This document shows positions 60,715 through 64,000 of a DNA stretch of 64,000 bases, piece after piece. The translations under genes and the position numbers were made by a program. Numbering within the stretch: the first letter of the stretch is position 1; each line of letters begins with the position of its first letter. The notes beneath the pieces are model-generated. The model was not told the DNA's origin and searched no databases. It saw nothing but the letters and a program-made list of their open reading frames with translations. Origin of the DNA: Novosphingobium guangzhouense (GTDB lineage: Bacteria > Pseudomonadota > Alphaproteobacteria > Sphingomonadales > Sphingomonadaceae); contig NZ_LYMM01000051.1 in the NCBI RefSeq assembly GCF_002896965.1, forward strand, positions 1 through 64,000, given 5' to 3'.

Positions 60715-62760
60715 ATGAAGACCCCCAGCAACTTCCTTGCCGCACTGCTGCTCTGCACAGCGCCCCTTGCCATCGCTGCGACCGAACCTGCGGGCATCAA
60801 CGAAGCCGCGATGGACACCTCGGTGAAGCCGGGGGACGAGTTCTATCTCTTCGCCAACGGCGCCTGGCTTGCCAAGGCGCAAATTCCGGCCGACCGCAGC
60901 CGCATCGGCGCTCACACCGTCGCTGCCGACGAGACCGAACGACAGCAGACCGCCCTGATCCAGAAGATCATCGGCGCAAGGCAGAAGCCCGGCACGGACG
61001 AGGCGAAGATCGGCGATTACTGGCGCGCCTATCTGGATACGGCCACGATCGACAAGCTGGGCATAGCCCCGCTCAAGGCGGATCTAACGCGCTACGCCGC
61101 GATTGCGGACAAGGCCGCGCTGATCAAGGTGCTGGGCGGCCAGACCGAGGCTGACCTCGACCTGTTCAACAACAACAACGACATGGCCACCGAAAACCTC
61201 TTCGGCCTGTTCATCACTAAAGCGCTGAAAAGCGATGAGGTGGTGCCTTATCTGTTCCAAGGCGGCATCGCCCTGCCTGACCGGGAATATTACCTATCGG
61301 CCGAGCCGCGCATGGTCAGCATCAGGGCCGATTACCTGAAGTACATCGCCGATCTGCTGCGCCTATCCGGCATTGATCAGCCCGAAGCCCGCGCCGCGCG
61401 CATTCTCGCGCTGGAAAGCAAGATCGCACAGGCCCACCCGACCAAGGCCGACACTGCGGACTTTACGCAGGGCGGAACCCTTTGGACCCGCGCCGAGTTC
61501 GCCGCCAAGGCGCCGGGCATGGACTGGGACGCCTACTTCACCGCTGCCCACATGCCGAACCAGCAGACTTTCGACGTCTACAGCCCGTCCGCCATCACCG
61601 GGCTTGCCGCCCTCGTCGCGTCCGAACCGCTGGACGCCTGGAAGGACTGGCTGGCTTTCCATCGCATCAACGCCCAGACGGACGTGCTGCCCGGCAAGTT
61701 CGACGCCCTGCACTTCGCCTTCTTCGAAACCAACCTGTCTGGCACGCCGCAGCAGAAGACGCGAGAAAAGCGGGCGCTGGCGTCGATCAACGACGACCTC
61801 GGCATGCCCTTTGGCAAGCTCTATGTCCGTGAATATTTCCCGGCTTCCGCCAAGGCGCAGGTCGAAGACATGTCCAGCCGCATCAAGCATGCCTTCGCGC
61901 GCCGCATCGACGCGCTGGACTGGATGAGCCCGGAAACCCGCAAGGAAGCCAAAGCCAAGCTGGAAGGCATGGTCGTGGCGGTGGGCTACCCTGATGTATG
62001 GCCGGACACTTCGATGGTCGTCATCAAGCCGGGGCAGGCCTATGCCAACCGTATGTCCGCGATCCACGGCTACACGCTGCAGCAGATCGCCAAGCTCGGC
62101 AAGCCACAGGACCGGGGCGAATGGTGGATGACCCCGCAGCTGGTCAACGCCGTCAACCTGCCGGTGCAGAACGCGCTGAACTTCCCCGCTGCTATCCTGC
62201 AAAAGCCGTTCTTCGATCCCGCTGCAGACCTTGCTTCGAATTATGGTGCGATCGGCGCGGTGATCGGGCACGAGATCAGCCACAGCTTCGACGCCAGCGG
62301 CGCGGCGGTGGACGGCGACGGCCGCCTGCGCAACTGGTGGACGCAGGAAGACCTCGCCCACTTCGAAGCGCAGACGCAGGCGCTGGCAACGCAGTATGAC
62401 GCCTACCAGCCGTTCCCCGACCTGCATCTGAACGGAAAGCTGGAACTGGGCGAAAACGGAGCCGACGTGGCCGGCCTTGCCGCCGCTTACGATGCCTACC
62501 GCGAAGCACTGGGCGGCAAGGAGCTGCCGGTGATCGATGGCTACACCGGCGATCAGCGCTTTTTCATTGCCTATGCCCAGAGCTGGGGCGACAAGACCCG
62601 CGAAGGCGCGCTGCGCCGCCAGGTCATCGGCAATCCGCATGCCCCCGGCCAGTACCGGGCGCTGACCGTCCGCAACATCGACGCCTGGTACAAGGCTTTC
62701 GACATCAAGCCGGGCGACAAGCTGTACCTGCCCCCCGAAAAGCGCGTAAAGCTGTGGTAA
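60715..62760 (+). CDS. M13-family (neprilysin/PepO-like) metallopeptidase
   Basis: 681 residues with a signal peptide (MKTPSNFLAALLLCTAPLAIA). The zinc site HEISH is at 519-523, the third ligand is in ELGENGADVAGL, and NAVNLPVQNALNFPAAILQKPFFDP and FFIAYAQSWGDKTR are conserved. The C-terminus ends KLW without the cysteine that many M13 proteins carry in CxxW. Periplasmic endopeptidase acting on small peptides. It stands alone between two terminator-like hairpins. Confidence 0.93.
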   Translation: MKTPSNFLAALLLCTAPLAIAATEPAGINEAAMDTSVKPGDEFYLFANGAWLAKAQIPADRSRIGAHTVAADETERQQTALIQKIIGARQKPGTDEAKIGDYWRAYLDTATIDKLGIAPLKADLTRYAAIADKAALIKVLGGQTEADLDLFNNNNDMATENLFGLFITKALKSDEVVPYLFQGGIALPDREYYLSAEPRMVSIRADYLKYIADLLRLSGIDQPEARAARILALESKIAQAHPTKADTADFTQGGTLWTRAEFAAKAPGMDWDAYFTAAHMPNQQTFDVYSPSAITGLAALVASEPLDAWKDWLAFHRINAQTDVLPGKFDALHFAFFETNLSGTPQQKTREKRALASINDDLGMPFGKLYVREYFPASAKAQVEDMSSRIKHAFARRIDALDWMSPETRKEAKAKLEGMVVAVGYPDVWPDTSMVVIKPGQAYANRMSAIHGYTLQQIAKLGKPQDRGEWWMTPQLVNAVNLPVQNALNFPAAILQKPFFDPAADLASNYGAIGAVIGHEISHSFDASGAAVDGDGRLRNWWTQEDLAHFEAQTQALATQYDAYQPFPDLHLNGKLELGENGADVAGLAAAYDAYREALGGKELPVIDGYTGDQRFFIAYAQSWGDKTREGALRRQVIGNPHAPGQYRALTVRNIDAWYKAFDIKPGDKLYLPPEKRVKLW

Positions 62761-62767
62761 GCCGTTA

Positions 62768-62813
62768 GCAGACGGGGGTTCGGTAAGGCTCAGCCTGTCG
62801 AATCCCCGTCTGC
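62768..62813. repeat. REP-like palindrome / terminator between convergent genes
   Basis: A 15-bp stem (GCAGACGGGG arm, one G-U pair) encloses TTCGGTAAGGCTCAGCCTGTCGAA-type core. The core resembles the dispersed repeat TTCGACAGGCTCAGCCTGAACG known from many proteobacterial genomes. It sits 8 bases after the M13 stop and may also end transcription. Confidence 0.6.
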
Positions 62814-62840
62814 ACAGACTAATCCAGCGCGATTAGTCCT

Positions 62841-63269
62841 TTATACTCCGCGCGGTGCGTGCTGGCGGTGGATGTTACGGAACGAACGGCTCTGGAACAG
62901 CCACTTGCCGCCCACTTTCACGCAAGTATCCTCATATACGCCGCGATCGCGCATAGTGACGCCGTCCTGATCGTAGACTTCCGAGGTGTAGCTGCGCATC
63001 ACCGCGCTTTCGCCGCTGATCTCGATCGAACCGGGCCATGCCTCGAACATGATGCCCGGATAAGCCTTCATCGCTTCCACCCACATGGCGACGATGGCCC
63101 GGCGGCCTTTCGTGGTTCCCAGTTCGGGATAGTCCGGCAGCGACCATTCCGCATCCTCGGCCCAAGTCGCGCCCCATGCATCGGCATCGTGGCGCGTCAC
63201 CGCATCGGCATAAGTCTCCAGCAGCTCGCGAATGGCGAGGCGGTCCTCGAAGGGGCCGGTGAAGGGCAT
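62841..63269 (-). CDS. SnoaL-like / NTF2-fold protein
   Basis: 142 residues. The NTF2-like SnoaL_4 pattern is clear: DRLAIRELLETYADAVTRHDADAWGATWAEDAEWSLPDY and a C-terminal strand region GVYEDTCVKVGGKWLFQSRSF. Members are small dehydratases, isomerases or ring-hydroxylating beta-subunit relatives. It may be a helper for the Rieske ferredoxin and MDR genes upstream on the same strand, a set often found in ring-degradation clusters. Confidence 0.85.
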   Translation of the reverse strand: MPFTGPFEDRLAIRELLETYADAVTRHDADAWGATWAEDAEWSLPDYPELGTTKGRRAIVAMWVEAMKAYPGIMFEAWPGSIEISGESAVMRSYTSEVYDQDGVTMRDRGVYEDTCVKVGGKWLFQSRSFRNIHRQHAPRGV

Positions 63270-63344
63270 TTCGGCATTCTCCCGTTTCGTTTCGGAAGGA
63301 TGCTAGCCCCTGTCCCGGCGGGCGAAACTATGCCTTGTGCGAGT

Positions 63345-63704
63345 TCATGCCGTTACGGGCCTTTCGTTCGGGCCAGGAGCCTCGTCAGGCACCGCGACCT
63401 CGATCATTCCGCCTTCGATCCGCAGCGCAAAGACGCGCAAGTCCGCATAGGCGCCGCCGATGCACCGTCCTGTCGCCGCCTCGAAGCGGGCGCCGTGCAA
63501 GGGGCACATGATCGCGCCGCGGCGCACCCGGCCGGGCGACAGTAAAGCCGCCTGATGGGTGCAGCGGTCGTTCACGGCGCGAAAGCCGTCCTCGACCCTG
63601 ATTATCAGCACGCTCCAGCCGCGCAGGAGGATCGCGGCCTTGCCCTCTTCGGGAAAGTCGGCCTCGGCGATGACGGGGTGGTAGGTTTCGCTCATGGTAG
63701 CCAT
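63345..63704 (-). CDS. Rieske [2Fe-2S] ferredoxin
   Basis: 119 residues from MATMSETYHPVIA; a second ATG nine bases on is possible. The cluster ligands are C48-x-H50 and C67-x2-H70 (CTH...CPLHG). The size matches Rieske ferredoxins that pass electrons to ring-hydroxylating oxygenases. No oxygenase alpha subunit is adjacent inside the window; the only one is at 34567-35745. It lies between an SnoaL-like gene and an MDR gene in one orientation. Confidence 0.88.
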   Translation of the reverse strand: MATMSETYHPVIAEADFPEEGKAAILLRGWSVLIIRVEDGFRAVNDRCTHQAALLSPGRVRRGAIMCPLHGARFEAATGRCIGGAYADLRVFALRIEGGMIEVAVPDEAPGPNERPVTA

Positions 63705-63718
63705 CGTTTTTCCGGATC

Positions 63719-64000
63719 TCAGATGCGGACCAGCGTCTTGCCGATGGTGCGGCCAGACATGAGGTCGATGAAAGCGGCGGGCAGGTTCTCGAACCCGTCG
63801 CGCAAATTGGCCAGCGGGCGCAGCTTGCCTGCCGCCACCCACTGGTCCAGTTCCGCCTGCGCCTCTGCCAGCACGTGCGGATAGTCGTAAGTGATGAAGC
63901 CCTGCATCCTGATGCGGTTCACCACCAGCTGCCACAGCGTCCTGACGCCGTAAGGGTGATCTGCATCATTGTACTGCCCGATCATGCCGCAGACAGCGAC
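63719..64000 (-). CDS. MDR-family NADP-dependent oxidoreductase, C-terminal end (cut by window edge)
   Basis: The last 93 residues and stop lie in the window; the frame is open at base 64000 (VAVCGMIGQYND). MQGFITYDYPHVLAEAQAELDQWVAAGKL and ENLPAAFIDLMSGRTIGKTLVRI match the C-terminal pattern of the two MDR double-bond reductases at 37651 and 42412. Upstream part, including the cofactor loop, is outside the window. The Rieske ferredoxin starts 14 bases after its stop. Confidence 0.85.
   Translation of the reverse strand, partial: VAVCGMIGQYNDADHPYGVRTLWQLVVNRIRMQGFITYDYPHVLAEAQAELDQWVAAGKLRPLANLRDGFENLPAAFIDLMSGRTIGKTLVRI

Noticed and set aside
1..64000. CRISPR arrays, tRNA, rRNA, prophage or intact insertion sequences
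   Set aside because: No regularly spaced repeats, cloverleaf-like genes, phage structural genes or transposases were recognised on either strand; only one recombinase fragment was found.

Overview
The window is GC-rich, densely coded DNA from an alphaproteobacterium, most likely a sphingomonad of the Novosphingobium or Sphingobium type. This rests on gene content, not on a database search: five TonB-dependent receptors (one broken), two FecI/FecR regulatory pairs, a ubiquinol-cytochrome c chaperone next to a DUF177 gene, an HslV with an alphaproteobacterial-style WHG-TT propeptide, and a cluster of Rieske oxygenase, SDR, MDR and acyl-CoA ligase genes. I saw no rRNA, tRNA or CRISPR array.

Layout. 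(1) 1-4966, minus strand: a tightly overlapping membrane operon read SPFH/SHOCT protein, two zinc-ribbon DUF4178 proteins, a 53-residue membrane microprotein, a DUF350 protein, a membrane-fused spermidine-synthase-like enzyme, then the start of a Tat-type lipoprotein. (2) 5214-5564: a decayed serine recombinase. (3) 5760-15227, plus strand: FecI, FecR, an STN-type TonB-dependent transducer broken by an in-frame TGA, a di-haem cytochrome c peroxidase/MauG-like protein, a TonB and a periplasmic M16 protease. This resembles the Fus protein-import-and-digest logic with a haem enzyme added. (4) 15424-23662: housekeeping block with hslUV behind a near-consensus heat-shock promoter, bamE, the bc1 chaperone, DUF177, an exported endonuclease/phosphodiesterase, a TorF-type porin and kup. 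(5) 23728-29608, minus strand: DUF1801, then a second FecIR system with its receptor and a periplasmic tyrosine-phosphatase-like enzyme. (6) 29796-51960: a catabolic island with a double TetR regulator, five SDRs, two MDR reductases, an acyl-CoA ligase, a Rieske oxygenase, a TIM-barrel isomerase-like protein, an EthD protein, three TonB receptors, a PhoD phosphatase and an AraC regulator. (7) 52026-60563: amidohydrolase, ornithine-cyclodeaminase-like enzyme, two Lrp regulators flanking an EamA exporter, M61 peptidase, L,D-transpeptidase-like protein and GST. (8) 60715-64000: M13 peptidase, then an SnoaL-like protein, a Rieske ferredoxin and the C-terminal end of a third MDR reductase.

The genes suggest a cell that takes up large or scarce outer-membrane substrates through TonB, digests them in the periplasm, and activates and oxidises aromatic or alicyclic acids in the cytoplasm. 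The substrate of the catabolic island cannot be read from sequence alone. Convergent genes are usually separated by strong hairpins, which are listed. Start codons were chosen from Shine-Dalgarno spacing and family N-termini; several are GTG or TTG. No gap longer than 300 bases lacks a gene except 4967-5759, where the only recognisable content is the recombinase remnant and a short palindrome.
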